This document shows positions 19,016 through 29,070 of a stretch of DNA of 64,000 bases, piece after piece. The first letter of the stretch is position 1, and each line of letters opens with the position of its first letter. The notes beneath the pieces were generated by a model that was not told the DNA's origin, ran no database searches, and saw nothing but the letters and a program-made list of their open reading frames with translations. Origin of the DNA: Sporolactobacillus sp. THM7-4 (GTDB taxonomy: Bacteria; Bacillota; Bacilli; Bacillales; Sporolactobacillaceae). The stretch covers positions 62,001 through 126,000 of the forward strand of contig NZ_SEMD01000002.1 of assembly GCF_004153165.1 (NCBI RefSeq), in the 5' to 3' direction. Both the position numbers and the translations under genes were made by a program.

Positions 19016-20662
19016 TCAGCCGCGTTCTCCCAAAAAACCGGAAACCACCTGCTCAATCTTGTCGGCGGAAATCTCGTTCCGCTCTTTATTCCTGCGTTCA
19101 GCGATTTCGACAACATTTTCAGATGCTTTTTTGCCTGCGATAATCTGAATCGGACAGCCGATCAGATCGCTTTCAGCAAATTTTACACCCGGGCGTTCTT
19201 TCCTGTCATCCCAAAGTACATCGTAACCTTTTTTCTGAAGCTCCTGGTAGATTTTTCCGGAAAGAACGAGCTGGTCATTATCCTTTGGATTGACCGTTAT
19301 CAAATGAACATCAAACGGGGCAAGTGCTGCCGGCCAGATTAATCCGTCTTCATCGTGATACTGCTCACAGATTGCAGACAATGTTCTTGATATCCCTATT
19401 CCGTAACAGCCCATGATCAGAGGCTTGTTTTTCCCCTGCGCGTCGAGAAAGAGGGCGCTCATCGCTTCAGAATACTTTGTTCCCAGTTTGAATACCTGAC
19501 CCACTTCTATTCCTTTCGCGAATTTAATTCTTCCCTTTCCGTCTGGCGATGGATCGCCTTCCTTGATGAAGCGGAGATCGGAAAAGCTTTCGATTGCAAG
19601 GTCCCGCTCAGGATCAAGATGGATATAAGTCTTATCTTCCGTTTCGCTGTACAAAGCGCATCGCGCCAGCGATTTTATGCCTTTATCGGCAAGAACGCGA
19701 ACCCCGTGCTCCGGTCGAAACGGATTCGCTCCCTGTCCTGCCTCGAGAGGTTCGATCAAGTCCGATCCGACTATGTTTTTTACTTTGACATCGTTCACTT
19801 CATCTTCTGCCCTGAGAAAAACGAGCACTGTTTCAGTTCGTGTCTTAAACCACTCGGCTTTTATGAGCTGTTCAGAGCCGACGTCGACCTTTCCTTCTTT
19901 TTGCTCAGGAGGAAGACTGGTTTCAGCTTTTACAACGTTCTCTTCAACGACAGGAGCCATTTCGAGGTTTGCCGCATAGTCCGAGCGATCGGAATAGGCG
20001 ATCGTGTCCTCGCCGATTTCTGCAAGAGCCTGAAATTCGTGGGTATCCCTTCCGCCCATCGCACCCGAGTCAGCAAGCACGGCCCGGTATTTCAGGCCGC
20101 ACCGATCAAATACCCGGCAGTATGCCTGAAACATCGCTTCATAAGCTTCATCCAGGCTTTCCTGTGTCGCGTGAAAAGAATAAGCATCTTTCATGATAAA
20201 TTCTCTTCCGCGCAAAAGACCAAAGCGAGGTCTTTTTTCATCACGATATTTAGTTTGGATCTGGTAGAGTGTAACAGGAAGTTTTTTATAGGTGTTCAAT
20301 GTATCGCGTACAAGGCTCGTTATCAATTCTTCGCCGGTCGCGCCAAGTGCGAAAAAGCGCCCATGCCTGTCTTTCAGACGCATCAGTTCGGGACCATACA
20401 CATCCCAGCGACCCGACTCATGCCAAAGTTCTGCCGGCTGCATCGCTGGCATTAAAAGTTCCTGTGCGCCGGCCCGGTCCATTTCTTCACGGATGATCGC
20501 TTCGATCTTCTTTATCACTTTATATCCGAGCGGAAGATAAGAATAAACACCTGCCGCATTCTGCCGGATAAACCCTCCCCGAAGAAGCAGCTGATGACTG
20601 ATGGATTCCGCGTCTGCCGGAATTTCCTTTAAAGTCGGAATAAATGATTGGCTTTGTTTCAT
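19016..20662 (-). CDS. proS: Prolyl-tRNA synthetase
   Basis: 548 aa class II synthetase of the bacterial type with a YbaK-like editing insertion between motifs 2 and 3. N-terminus KQSQSFIPTLKEIPADAE and HQLLLRGGFIRQNAAGVYSYLPLG are characteristic; motif 2 is in FRDEKRPRFGLLRGREF-like sequence, and GCYGIGISRTLSAICEQ is motif 3. The editing region includes VKAEWFKTRTE-type and VKVKNIVGSDLIEPL sequence. The ATG at 20662 follows GGGGTGTCATTG; the upstream GTG at 20671 is less likely. No T-box leader is visible. Confidence 0.97.
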   Translation of the reverse strand: MKQSQSFIPTLKEIPADAESISHQLLLRGGFIRQNAAGVYSYLPLGYKVIKKIEAIIREEMDRAGAQELLMPAMQPAELWHESGRWDVYGPELMRLKDRHGRFFALGATGEELITSLVRDTLNTYKKLPVTLYQIQTKYRDEKRPRFGLLRGREFIMKDAYSFHATQESLDEAYEAMFQAYCRVFDRCGLKYRAVLADSGAMGGRDTHEFQALAEIGEDTIAYSDRSDYAANLEMAPVVEENVVKAETSLPPEQKEGKVDVGSEQLIKAEWFKTRTETVLVFLRAEDEVNDVKVKNIVGSDLIEPLEAGQGANPFRPEHGVRVLADKGIKSLARCALYSETEDKTYIHLDPERDLAIESFSDLRFIKEGDPSPDGKGRIKFAKGIEVGQVFKLGTKYSEAMSALFLDAQGKNKPLIMGCYGIGISRTLSAICEQYHDEDGLIWPAALAPFDVHLITVNPKDNDQLVLSGKIYQELQKKGYDVLWDDRKERPGVKFAESDLIGCPIQIIAGKKASENVVEIAERRNKERNEISADKIEQVVSGFLGERG

Positions 20663-20760
20663 CAATGACACCCCATATACTTATTCTGTATGTTATCTTT
20701 TTCCATTTCTAAAAAGCGATCATCTAAAAGCCAGGCAAAGGTTGAAAAACATCCTCTTTG

Positions 20761-22020
20761 TCAGCGCAGAAAAAGGTTCTGTATATCATTCCATGTGACA
20801 AGAATCATTAAAAGCATGAGAAATGCAAATCCTATAAAGTGGACAAATGCCTCTTTCTGAGGTTCAACAGGTTTCCCGCGCAGAAGCTCGATTAAAAGAA
20901 ACATCAGCCGCCCTCCGTCAAGAGCCGGAAGCGGGAGCAGATTGATTACTGCCAGGTTTACACTGAGGAATGCTGTCCAGTTGAGGACAAGGAGCAATCC
21001 CTGCGAAACCACCTGTCCTGTCGCATGATAGATGCCAACGGGACCTGCCAGCTGATCCAGATTGAATCCCCCGGTAGCAAGCATTTTCAGACCGTAAAGT
21101 TCCATTTTAATCCAGTAATAGGTTTGCGTGACGCCGCCTTCAACCGATGCCAGGACGGAATGGCGGGTCGGGCCGTAAACGCCGATGACGCCCTGCATTC
21201 CATTTCCGGCCTTGCGCTGAGAAGAAACAACATCTATATGATGAAGCTTGCCGTCCCGCTCAATGGTGAAGGTCATCTGTTCCTTCGGACGTTCGCTGAT
21301 ATAGTGCATAATATCATTCCAGCTGTTCATCTTCTGATTATCGATCTGCAGGACTTTATCGTTTTCATGCAACCCGGCTTCCTGGGCAGGGTACCCATCG
21401 ATCATCTTACCGAGCCTCGGGGCGTCTGACGGAACCCCCTGGATACTGAAGTAAATAATAAAAATAACGACGGCAAGCAAAAGATTCATAAAAGGTCCGG
21501 CAAAGATAGTCAGAAACCTTGCCAAAAGCGGTTTAGATGAGAATTGTCGGTCAAGCGGAGCAATCTGATAATCCTGATTATCAACCACATAGCTTGCTTC
21601 ACGTTCAATGTCATATCTGACAAGAGGACCGTCTTCCTCCTCATATCCAGTGATGAAAAGATCTTTTTCCAGATCGCAATGTTCAACGGTAAGAAAGCGG
21701 GCATCAGGATAGTTTTCCAGATGGTTTGTCGCAATCCTTCTTACCTGTCCGCTTTTTCCAAAATACAAACCGACGCTCTGTCCTGACTTGATCTCGACGA
21801 TTTCGGGATCCTCTCCGGCCATTCTCACATAGCCGCCGATAGGAAGAAGACGCAGAGTATAAACTGTTTCTCTTTTTTTGACCGCGAAGATTTTCGGCCC
21901 GAAGCCAATCGCAAATTCACGGCACAGGATGCCGGACCGTTTGGCGATCAATAAATGTCCGAATTCGTGAATCGACACGAGCAGTCCAAAAATGATTACG
22001 ACAACAATTAAAGTCTCCAC
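20761..22020 (-). CDS. rasP: Site-2 intramembrane zinc metalloprotease (RseP/RasP)
   Basis: 419 aa membrane protease that cleaves anti-sigma factors and signal-peptide remnants within the membrane. The zinc motif HEFGH is at residues 18-22 in the first transmembrane segment; a PDZ domain around YPAQEAGLHENDKVLQID lies mid-protein; the C-terminal NLLPLPALDGGRLMFLLIELL carries the second active-site aspartate. I chose GTG at 22020 because AAAGGTGG is 8 nt upstream; the frame also allows GTG at 22032, which overlaps that SD. Lies in the uppS-cdsA-dxr-rasP order normal for Bacillales. Confidence 0.96.
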   Translation of the reverse strand: METLIVVVIIFGLLVSIHEFGHLLIAKRSGILCREFAIGFGPKIFAVKKRETVYTLRLLPIGGYVRMAGEDPEIVEIKSGQSVGLYFGKSGQVRRIATNHLENYPDARFLTVEHCDLEKDLFITGYEEEDGPLVRYDIEREASYVVDNQDYQIAPLDRQFSSKPLLARFLTIFAGPFMNLLLAVVIFIIYFSIQGVPSDAPRLGKMIDGYPAQEAGLHENDKVLQIDNQKMNSWNDIMHYISERPKEQMTFTIERDGKLHHIDVVSSQRKAGNGMQGVIGVYGPTRHSVLASVEGGVTQTYYWIKMELYGLKMLATGGFNLDQLAGPVGIYHATGQVVSQGLLLVLNWTAFLSVNLAVINLLPLPALDGGRLMFLLIELLRGKPVEPQKEAFVHFIGFAFLMLLMILVTWNDIQNLFLR

Positions 22021-22038
22021 TTTGTCTTCCACCTTTGC

Positions 22039-23196
22039 TCAACTTTTTTTCTCAATTTGTGAACGGACAAAAGCCCGTGTCCGGCGGTCAGTCTCTTCGA
22101 TTGCTTTCAAATTCGGATCTTTTATAATCTGATGATTTTCTAATGCCGATTCAACCAGTGTTTCAATATCCAGGAATGAAATCCGGCCTGACAGAAAGCC
22201 CTGAACGGCTTCTTCATTAGCGGCGTTAAGGGCCGCTGGCATTGAGCCCCCGGCCTTGCCGGCTTCATAAGCGAGCGACAGGCATGGGAATCTCTGTCTG
22301 TCTACCTTTTGAAAATGCAGCGACCCTGTTTCCCATAAGTTTAACCTTTTTGTCTGCTTCAGTTCAAGTCTTTTGGGATAAGTAAGCGCATACTGAATGG
22401 GAACAAGCATGCTTGGCAGACCCAACTGAGCGATCAGGCTATGATCAGCATATTCAACAAGAGAGTGGACAATGCTTTCTTTATGAATAACGGCATCGAT
22501 CCTGTCATATGGCATATGAAACAGCCAATGAGCCTCAATCACTTCCAGCCCCTTATTCATTAAAGTTGCGGAATCAATCGTAATTTTGGCACCCATCGAC
22601 CAGTTGGGGTGTTTTAATGCATCTTCAACTGTTACGTTTCTCAGTTCTTCACGTGTTCTGTCACGAAAACTTCCGCCTGACGCCGTTAATATCAGGCGAG
22701 AGACCGCTTTCCTGTCCTGACCCTGCAAAGACTGGAAAATGGCCGAGTGTTCGCTGTCGATAGGCAGAATCGCTACGCCGGATTTCTTTGCCCGTTCCAT
22801 AACGAGGTGTCCTGCTGTGACCAATGTTTCTTTATTAGCAAGCCCGATCGTTTTTCCTGCTTCAATAGCTGCGAGTGTCGGCTCAAGCCCGATACTGCCG
22901 AGCACGCTGTTAACAAGCATCTCGCTCTTCGGGTACGCTGCAGCTTCGATCATGCCTTCAAGTCCATAAACAATTTTCACATGGCCGGGAACATCCTTTC
23001 TTATCCGTTCAGCCACCGATTTGTCTTTAACAGAAACCAATTCGGGCTTGAATTCATGAATGAGCGGCAGAGCCCTTTCAACATTTTCACCGAATGAAAG
23101 GGCGGATACGGCAAATTGGTCCGGGTGCTCCCGAACCACTTGAAGGGTTTGCGTTCCAACCGAACCTGTTGCACCCAGTAAACTGATTTTCTTCAA
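22039..23196 (-). CDS. dxr: 1-deoxy-D-xylulose 5-phosphate reductoisomerase
   Basis: 385 aa NADPH-dependent enzyme making MEP in the non-mevalonate isoprenoid pathway. The N-terminal nucleotide-binding loop is [16 protein letters not shown], followed by [33 protein letters not shown] and [23 protein letters not shown]-type signature stretches. A TTG start at 23196 is chosen: GGGGGGAG lies just upstream, and the longer frame from 23220 has that SD inside it. Ends 18 nt before the rasP start. Confidence 0.97.
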   Translation of the reverse strand: MKKISLLGATGSVGTQTLQVVREHPDQFAVSALSFGENVERALPLIHEFKPELVSVKDKSVAERIRKDVPGHVKIVYGLEGMIEAAAYPKSEMLVNSVLGSIGLEPTLAAIEAGKTIGLANKETLVTAGHLVMERAKKSGVAILPIDSEHSAIFQSLQGQDRKAVSRLILTASGGSFRDRTREELRNVTVEDALKHPNWSMGAKITIDSATLMNKGLEVIEAHWLFHMPYDRIDAVIHKESIVHSLVEYADHSLIAQLGLPSMLVPIQYALTYPKRLELKQTKRLNLWETGSLHFQKVDRQRFPCLSLAYEAGKAGGSMPAALNAANEEAVQGFLSGRISFLDIETLVESALENHQIIKDPNLKAIEETDRRTRAFVRSQIEKKS

Positions 23197-23212
23197 AACT
23201 CTCCCCCCATGA

Positions 23213-24007
23213 TTACCCAATAACCCCGATTAAATAAAGGATTGGCAGGACAAAAATCAGGCTGTCAAAACGATCAAACAGTCCGCCATGTCCCGGCAGG
23301 ATGCTGCCCGAATCTTTGACTCCGAAAGACCGTTTGATTGCTGACTCGACAAGATCGCCAAGCTGGCCAAGTACTGAAATGATTAAAGTAACGCTGACAA
23401 GTTTCTGCCAGGATGAGAAAAATGGATCACGGACGATCATCTGGAAAACAATGGCTGCAATAAGAGCAACGGCCACCGCTCCAATGGCGCCCTCTTTAGT
23501 TTTATTTGGACTGATTGACGGGCTTAGCTTATGTCTGCCCCATTTACGGCCAATGAAATAAGCACCACTGTCCGTCGCCCAGATCGTGATTTGAACGAAA
23601 AGAATCAGCACCAGACTTTCAAAACGCAGCATCACAAGAAGGTAAAAAGAAAAACTTATGTAAAATACGGAAAGTATCAGGTGTGCAGCCCGATCAAAAT
23701 GAAAACGATGAGTCGAAAAAACAAGCCCGCTCATCAGCAAAAGAACAAGGATCAGCAGAATCCGGACAAAATGGGCAGTGAATGGAGCCTCTCTCTGGAA
23801 CAAAGCATCGAGAACCACTGCAGCCACGCAGGCCGCACTGATCAGGACTTCTGCAGAATACGGGCGGAATTTCTTCATCGCAGCGAGTTCCATGAAGCAG
23901 ATGACTGCAATGGCCGTACATAACAGTGCAAAAGGAATCGACCCGATGAGCAGCAGGGCAAGATAAAGGGAACCTGCCAAAACCCCCGTCACGATCCTCT
24001 GCTTCAT
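23213..24007 (-). CDS. cdsA: Phosphatidate cytidylyltransferase (CDP-diacylglycerol synthase)
   Basis: 264 aa integral membrane enzyme that makes CDP-diacylglycerol for phospholipid synthesis. About eight hydrophobic segments are visible. The CDS signature [21 protein letters not shown] followed by DRFDS is in the C-terminal third (about residues 215-245). ATG start with AAAGGAAGC upstream, overlapping the uppS stop by 4 nt. Confidence 0.97.
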   Translation of the reverse strand: MKQRIVTGVLAGSLYLALLLIGSIPFALLCTAIAVICFMELAAMKKFRPYSAEVLISAACVAAVVLDALFQREAPFTAHFVRILLILVLLLMSGLVFSTHRFHFDRAAHLILSVFYISFSFYLLVMLRFESLVLILFVQITIWATDSGAYFIGRKWGRHKLSPSISPNKTKEGAIGAVAVALIAAIVFQMIVRDPFFSSWQKLVSVTLIISVLGQLGDLVESAIKRSFGVKDSGSILPGHGGLFDRFDSLIFVLPILYLIGVIG

Positions 24008-24795
24008 TTTTTTTCGCTTCCTTTCTCATTCAGACCGCCAAACCGCCTCTGCCTGTTCCCAAAATCACGGATTGCATCGTGAAGATCCTGCTCGCTGAAG
24101 TCAGGCCAGTAGCGGTCGGTAAACCACAATTCGGTATAAGCAAGCTGCCACAGCATAAAATTACTTAGCCTGATTTCACCGCCAGTCCGGATCAGGAGGT
24201 CAGGATCAGGGAGAGACCTGCTCAGCAGGTAATCAGCCAGCACACCTTCATTAACGGCCCCGGCATCGAGTTTCCCGGACTGAATATCATGGATAATATT
24301 TTTTACGGCAGCCGCTATTTCATTATGGCTTCCATAATTCAGCGCGAAATTCAGAATCATACCGTCATTACTTCTGGTCTGTTCGACAGCCGATTGAACA
24401 GCACGCAACGTGTAGGACGGAAGCCGTGACATGTCGCCCATTACTCGGACCTGAACATTATTCTCTGTTAACTCAACCAGGTAAGTATTGAGAAATTGCT
24501 CAGGAAGTTTCATAAGAAACTCTACTTCCGGTTTCGGACGCCGCCAGTTCTCGGTGGAAAAAGCATATAGGGTCAGGACGTTGACACCAAGCCTGCTCGC
24601 TTCCCTGGTTACCCGTTTGACAGTTTTCATTGCCTCACGGTGTCCGGCTGTTCTCGGAAGGCCTCTTCTTTTGGCCCAGCGCCCGTTTCCATCCATGATG
24701 ATGGCTATATGGCGTGGAATCTTCCGGATCTCGCCGGAATACCGTTGAGACACACTTCCTTTATCTTTTTTCCTAAAGGAAAACTTTTCAAACAT
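24004..24795 (-). CDS. uppS: Undecaprenyl diphosphate synthase (cis-prenyltransferase)
   Basis: 263 aa. Makes the C55 lipid carrier for cell-wall glycans. Signature IAIIMDGNGRWAKRRGLPR lies near residues 35-52 with the catalytic Asp; FSTENWRRPKPEV and the C-terminal DPDLLIRTGGEIRLSNFMLWQ are intact. The ATG at 24795 is preceded by GGGGGAAAGAGG; the open frame to 24930 runs through the frr terminator and is not coding. Start of the uppS-cdsA-dxr-rasP group. Confidence 0.97.
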   Translation of the reverse strand: MFEKFSFRKKDKGSVSQRYSGEIRKIPRHIAIIMDGNGRWAKRRGLPRTAGHREAMKTVKRVTREASRLGVNVLTLYAFSTENWRRPKPEVEFLMKLPEQFLNTYLVELTENNVQVRVMGDMSRLPSYTLRAVQSAVEQTRSNDGMILNFALNYGSHNEIAAAVKNIIHDIQSGKLDAGAVNEGVLADYLLSRSLPDPDLLIRTGGEIRLSNFMLWQLAYTELWFTDRYWPDFSEQDLHDAIRDFGNRQRRFGGLNEKGSEKK

Positions 24796-24877
24796 CCTCT
24801 TTCCCCCATTGCAGACACCAAATTGAAATCTGATACTTTTTATACGCAACCGGTCGTCTGGTGTTTTTTGCGTTTTG

Positions 24878-24908
24878 AAAAAAGGCCCTCTTCTTTCGTC
24901 AGAGGGCG
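24878..24908 (-). terminator. Intrinsic terminator after frr
   Basis: Minus strand GCCCTCT, an 8-nt loop region and AGAGGGC, followed by CTTTTTTC. It separates frr from uppS. The interval 24796-24877 then carries no promoter I would call with confidence. Confidence 0.9.
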
Positions 24909-24931
24909 TCATGATTTTTGATTTTCTCAAA

Positions 24932-25492
24932 TCAAATGTCCATCATTTCCTTTTCTTTATCAGCGGCCACCCGATCGACACGTTCGATCGTTTTATCGGT
25001 AATTTTTTGCACTTCATCTGTAGCCGCGCGAACGTCATCCTTGGTCAATTCATTGTTTTTTTCCATCTTTTTAATTCGTTCATTTGCATCACGGCGTACA
25101 TTTCTGACGGAAACCTTTGCCTCTTCAGCGAACTTTTTGACCAGTTTGACAAGTTCCTGCCGTCTTTCCTCGGTCAGCGGGGGAATGGCGATACGGATCA
25201 CCGTTCCGTCATTTGTCGGTGTAATTCCCAAATCAGATTTTAATATCCCTCGTTCTATATTTGCCAGAGCCGACCGATCATAAGGCTGAACAATAAGCAG
25301 CCTCGCTTCCGGAGCGGTTATCGAAGCCAATTGATTCAAAGGTGTTTCTGCTCCATAGTATTCGACCGTAACTTTATTTAAAATGGCCGGATTGGCACGC
25401 CCGGCCCGGATCGTAACCAGTTCACGCTGAAAGGATTGAACCGTTTTGTCCATCCGCTCCCGTGCTTCTTTAAGTACATCTTCCTGAGTCAT
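24932..25492 (-). CDS. frr: Ribosome recycling factor
   Basis: 186 aa. Splits post-termination ribosomes with EF-G. Contains [59 protein letters not shown] and the long helical C-terminal arm. Two candidate ATGs exist 6 nt apart; the second (25492) is chosen because AAAGGGGAG gives 6-nt spacing to it and abuts the first. Follows pyrH by 2 nt, forming the conserved pyrH-frr pair. Confidence 0.97.
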   Translation of the reverse strand: MTQEDVLKEARERMDKTVQSFQRELVTIRAGRANPAILNKVTVEYYGAETPLNQLASITAPEARLLIVQPYDRSALANIERGILKSDLGITPTNDGTVIRIAIPPLTEERRQELVKLVKKFAEEAKVSVRNVRRDANERIKKMEKNNELTKDDVRAATDEVQKITDKTIERVDRVAADKEKEMMDI

Positions 25493-25494
25493 TT

Positions 25495-26223
25495 TCATCT
25501 CCCCTTTACAACTGTGCCTATATCTTCACCCATGACCGCTCGCCTGATATTTCCTTCTACTGTCAGCGAGAAAACAATCAGCGGAATATCATTATCCATG
25601 CTGAGCGAAGAAGCGGTTGAGTCCATCACCTGGAGCCCATCGTTCAATACGCGCAGATAAGAGATCTCCTTATATTTCTTCGCTGTTTTGTCGACTTTCG
25701 GGTCCGCCGAATAAACACCGTCGACATCATTTTTTGCCATCAAAATGACATCTGCCTCAATTTCGGCGGCCCGCAGTGCAGCAGTAGTGTCCGTTGAAAA
25801 ATATGGGTTGCCTGTGCCCGCAGCAAAAATGACAACGCGACCTTTTTCCAGATGGCGGATGGCTCTTCTACGAATATATGGTTCGGCGACCTGCCTCATG
25901 TCAATGGATGTCTGTACACGGGTCTCGACGCCGAGCCCCTCCAGGCTATCCTGAAGAGCGAGTGCGTTAAGAACGGTTGCCAGCATGCCCATGTAATCGG
26001 CCTGGGCGCGATCCATCCCCATCTCGCTGCCGGTTTTGCCACGCCAGATATTTCCGGCGCCGACAACGATAGCGACTTCTACATCCAGTTCAACAACTTC
26101 TTTGACTTGTTTCGCGATTGAACGAATGACTTTGGGATCAATTCCGAATCCGTTCAAACCTGCCAACGCTTCCCCGCTAAGCTTTAACACCACTCGCTTA
26201 TATTTTGCTTTCTCCGGCATCAT
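25495..26223 (-). CDS. pyrH: UMP kinase
   Basis: 242 aa hexameric amino-acid-kinase-fold enzyme, UMP to UDP. Signature regions are [11 protein letters not shown] near the N-terminus, [10 protein letters not shown] (a variant of the nucleotide-binding Gly loop), [43 protein letters not shown]-type sequence and the [13 protein letters not shown] loop. ATG with AAAGGATGG upstream; a second ATG immediately after is equally possible. Separated from tsf by a terminator. Confidence 0.97.
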   Translation of the reverse strand: MMPEKAKYKRVVLKLSGEALAGLNGFGIDPKVIRSIAKQVKEVVELDVEVAIVVGAGNIWRGKTGSEMGMDRAQADYMGMLATVLNALALQDSLEGLGVETRVQTSIDMRQVAEPYIRRRAIRHLEKGRVVIFAAGTGNPYFSTDTTAALRAAEIEADVILMAKNDVDGVYSADPKVDKTAKKYKEISYLRVLNDGLQVMDSTASSLSMDNDIPLIVFSLTVEGNIRRAVMGEDIGTVVKGR

Positions 26224-26350
26224 CCAACCATCCTTTCAGCTTATCTTCCTGTTTTAAAAGAAAACCAGGCTAAGCCAGCTTTTTGGCGCTGACCAGGTCT
26301 TCGCACTGCTTAACCTTTTCCTCTGAATTTTTTATATCTTTCTGTCGTGT

Positions 26351-26380
26351 TAAAAATGGGACACGTGATCCGTGCCCCAT
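26351..26380 (-). terminator. Intrinsic terminator after tsf
   Basis: Minus strand ATGGGGCACG, 5-nt loop, CGTGTCCCAT, then TTTTTAA. It lies about 120 nt downstream of the tsf stop. The remaining sequence of 26224-26499 contains only short unsupported reading frames and no clear pyrH promoter. Confidence 0.85.
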
Positions 26381-26499
26381 TGTGTTTAATCGCTGTCTTG
26401 CAGAAGTCACCTTGAAAATCAGCATCTGCGCAGCCGCACATCCCGGCGCCGGCTGTTTTCTCATCCGCCGCCTGGTCAATACACATTTTCAGGCGCAAA

Positions 26500-27384
26500 T
26501 CATTGCTTCATCTGAGCTTTTACTTCTTCAGCAAAATTTTCTTCTTTCTTTTCAATGCCCTCGCCGACCTCATAGCGAACGAAAGCAGTGACTTCGGCGT
26601 TCTTCGTTTTCAGGTAGTTTCTGACTGTGACATCTCCGTCTTTTACAAACGGTTGATCAACGAGGCAGATTTCCTTGAAGAATTTATTCAATCGGCCGGC
26701 AACCATCTTTTCAACAATATTTGCCGGTTTCCCTTCACCAAGTGCTTCCTGAGTCAGCACTTCTTTTTCATGGGCAACTTCTTCCGATGGGATGTCATTC
26801 TCTGACAGGTAGCGAGGCTTGATTGCGGCAACATGCATCGCAATATCTTTTGCCGTTTCTTCATCTCCGCCGGAAAGTTTGGTCAGTGATGCAATGCGGC
26901 CGCCCATATGAAGATAGGCGCCAAAATGTTCATTATCGTTCCTGTGGAGAACCGTAAAACGGCGCAGGGAGATTTTCTCGCCGATTTTTGCGATTGCAGC
27001 GTTAATATAATCGGTAATCGTCTCACCAGTTGCTTCAATCTTCTGACCAAGAGCTTCGTCAACAGAAGCAGGTTCATTTTTCAGTAAATGTTCACCAAGC
27101 GTCCGAATCAATTGCTTGAATTCGGCATTTTTTGCAACAAAATCCGTTTCTGAGTTGACTTCAAGAACAACGGCCTTATTTCCGTTAATCAAAATGTCAG
27201 CCAGGCCCTCAGCAGCGATACGGCCCGACTTTTTGGCAGCTTTAGCTACGCCTTTTTCTCTCAGAACATCGATTGCTTTTTCAATATTTCCGTCTGTTTC
27301 TGTCAATGCTCGTTTGCAGTCCATGATCCCGGCACCCGTCCGATCACGTAATTCCTTAACCAATTTTGCACTAATATCAGCCAA
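26500..27384 (-). CDS. tsf: Elongation factor Ts
   Basis: 294 aa nucleotide exchange factor for EF-Tu. The conserved N-terminus [25 protein letters not shown] and the TDFVAKN signature ([15 protein letters not shown]) are intact. Start chosen as TTG at 27384 with AGGAGGATGTGCA directly upstream; the frame open to 27504 runs back through the rpsB terminator and is not coding. Follows rpsB as in nearly all bacteria. Confidence 0.97.
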   Translation of the reverse strand: MADISAKLVKELRDRTGAGIMDCKRALTETDGNIEKAIDVLREKGVAKAAKKSGRIAAEGLADILINGNKAVVLEVNSETDFVAKNAEFKQLIRTLGEHLLKNEPASVDEALGQKIEATGETITDYINAAIAKIGEKISLRRFTVLHRNDNEHFGAYLHMGGRIASLTKLSGGDEETAKDIAMHVAAIKPRYLSENDIPSEEVAHEKEVLTQEALGEGKPANIVEKMVAGRLNKFFKEICLVDQPFVKDGDVTVRNYLKTKNAEVTAFVRYEVGEGIEKKEENFAEEVKAQMKQ

Positions 27385-27472
27385 TGCACATCCTCCTATC
27401 GTTAATCTTCTTTTGTGTTCTGCAGTAAAATTTGAGAAACTGCTGAAAGCAGTGATCAGACTATTTTTCGTT

Positions 27473-27504
27473 AAAAAAGTGATAAAGGGCCAGCCCCTTA
27501 TCAC
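27473..27504 (-). terminator. Intrinsic terminator between rpsB and tsf
   Basis: Minus strand GTGATAAGGGGCTGGCCCTTTATCAC followed by TTTTTT. It lies right after the rpsB stop, so tsf depends on partial read-through. About 90 nt of leader with a small CTGCTTTCAGCAG hairpin precede tsf, and no clear promoter is seen there. Confidence 0.9.
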
Positions 27505-27527
27505 CCTGTTTCATTGTTGTTTATTTT

Positions 27528-28289
27528 TTATTCTGCATTAACGGGTTCTTCTACCGGGCTGCCTGCTTCTTCGGCTTTTGCTGACGGAGCGGCCTCTTCC
27601 GTTTCTTCACCCTGATTGGCTTCCAGAACTGCGTCCGCCATTTTACCGGTTAGCAGCTTGACCGCACGGATGGCATCGTCATTGCCTGGAATAACAACGT
27701 CAATTTCATCCGGGTCACAGTTCGTATCAACAATCGCAATAATCGGAATATCCAGTTTATGTGCTTCGGCGATGGCGATCCTTTCCTTTCGCGGATCAAT
27801 AACAAACAAAGCTTGTGGAAGACTATCCATCTCTTTGATACCGCCGAGAAATTTTTCCAGACGGGCCAGTTCTTTTTTCAGGCCGATGACTTCTTTCTTC
27901 GGCAGAACATCAAAAGTTCCGTCTTCCTGCATTTTTTCGATATCCTTAAGCCGCCTGATCCGCTTTCTGATCGTCTCGAAGTTTGTCAGTGTTCCGCCGA
28001 GCCAGCGTTGATTAATATAATACTGACCCGAACGTTCAGCCTCTGCTTTCACGGAATCCTGAGCCTGTTTCTTCGTTCCGACAAACAGAATCTTTCCGCC
28101 GTCGGCCGCAATATTTCTGACAAACTGATAGGCTTCTTCAACCTTCTTAACTGTCTTTTGAAGATCGATAATGTAAATACCGTTTCTTTCAGTAAAAATA
28201 TAAGGTTTCATTTTTGGATTCCAGCGACGTGTCTGGTGGCCGAAATGAACGCCTGACTCCAGCAATTGCTTCATTGAGATAACTGCCAT
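27528..28289 (-). CDS. rpsB: Small ribosomal subunit protein uS2
   Basis: 253 aa. Contains [20 protein letters not shown] near the N-terminus, [27 protein letters not shown] and the later [13 protein letters not shown]. The acidic, Ala/Glu-rich C-terminal tail (about the last 35 residues) is longer than the minimal S2 and variable in the family. ATG with AGGAGGAAATAGAA upstream. Has its own promoter and a leader of about 110 nt. Confidence 0.98.
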   Translation of the reverse strand: MAVISMKQLLESGVHFGHQTRRWNPKMKPYIFTERNGIYIIDLQKTVKKVEEAYQFVRNIAADGGKILFVGTKKQAQDSVKAEAERSGQYYINQRWLGGTLTNFETIRKRIRRLKDIEKMQEDGTFDVLPKKEVIGLKKELARLEKFLGGIKEMDSLPQALFVIDPRKERIAIAEAHKLDIPIIAIVDTNCDPDEIDVVIPGNDDAIRAVKLLTGKMADAVLEANQGEETEEAAPSAKAEEAGSPVEEPVNAE

Positions 28290-28405
28290 TTCTATTTCCT
28301 CCTGATTGGTTTTATTCCTCCGCCCGCTTCATATTCATGCACAGCTGATCCATATACAGCACCCGCGCACAAATCTGCTGACGTGTGTGATTGACACCAA
28401 CGGTT

Positions 28406-28434
28406 AATATACCATAAACCCTTTTTCATGACAA
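28406..28434 (-). promoter_or_regulatory. Sigma-A-type promoter of rpsB
   Basis: Minus strand TTGTCA (28429-28434), 17-nt spacer, TATATT (28406-28411). The -35 box lies only 2 nt after the stop codon of the swrB-like gene. A leader of about 110 nt precedes rpsB; it has a GCTG...CAGC stem but no recognised regulatory motif. Confidence 0.8.
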
Positions 28435-28436
28435 GA

Positions 28437-29021
28437 TTAAGGCTTCAATTTGCCTTGAAATTTTAACAAAAGTTCAATTTCGCCTTTCCCGCGGTTCAGT
28501 TGTCTGGCAATTTCAGTGACAGTATACCCCTTTTTTTGAAGTTTAACCGCCTGTACGTACAGCGACTCCTCAACAGTATCATGCATTTCCTCAATTGGCG
28601 GCATCCAATCTTCTTCAGAGCCGATTCCTGCCTGCGCATTTACTTGTCTTTGCGGAGAAGAAGACGCCGCTATCTGTTTGTTCAGATACCGCTCAAAATC
28701 TGCACCGTTCTTTGGTATTCCAGGTTCTTTGTCTTTAGCTGGCTTTATTTCTTCGCCTGCTTCACTTTGACCATCGTTTACATTCATTGTTTCATTTTCT
28801 GATCGTGATCGTTTCTCCATCATGGTTTGAATTCTGGCGGCAAAGCGGTCATTCTCTTCCCGGACATCCGCAAGATATGTTGTAAAAGCTTCTTCGATAT
28901 CCTGGAGGGTCCGATCTGAATGGACCTGTTCCAGTACGCGGATTCGCTGATATAAATGAAGAATGAGATAAAAAGCCAGGATAATCAGAATAAAACTGAA
29001 TGCAGTCCATATTACAGACAT
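28437..29021 (-). CDS. swrB: SwrB-like membrane protein at the end of the fla/che operon (YlxL)
   Basis: 194 aa. One N-terminal membrane segment (about residues 4-22, IWTAFSFILIILAFYLIL) is followed by a predicted coiled coil, a low-complexity charged linker (about 70-150), and a conserved C-terminal LQKKGYTVTEIARQLNRGKG segment. B. subtilis SwrB, found directly after sigD, promotes flagellar basal-body completion through the export apparatus; its sequence diverges fast, so the assignment rests mostly on position, topology and the C-terminal motif. Last gene of the operon; overlaps nothing and is followed at once by the rpsB promoter. Confidence 0.8.
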   Translation of the reverse strand: MSVIWTAFSFILIILAFYLILHLYQRIRVLEQVHSDRTLQDIEEAFTTYLADVREENDRFAARIQTMMEKRSRSENETMNVNDGQSEAGEEIKPAKDKEPGIPKNGADFERYLNKQIAASSSPQRQVNAQAGIGSEEDWMPPIEEMHDTVEESLYVQAVKLQKKGYTVTEIARQLNRGKGEIELLLKFQGKLKP

Positions 29022-29070
29022 CTTGTCTCCGGTCTCCCCTTTCCTGAAAAAAACATTCGCACGATATAGA

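Noticed and set aside
19619-20455. 278-codon plus-strand frame opposite proS
   Set aside because: Antisense shadow of prolyl-tRNA synthetase; no family resemblance or initiation site.
20663-20760. Possible promoter or T-box before proS
   Set aside because: Only a weak TTGCCT-N17-TTTTTA is present and the interval is too short for a T-box with its conserved elements.
26310-26498. Short Cys-containing frame between tsf and pyrH
   Set aside because: It runs straight through the tsf terminator hairpin, uses a TTG with no SD, and resembles no family I know.
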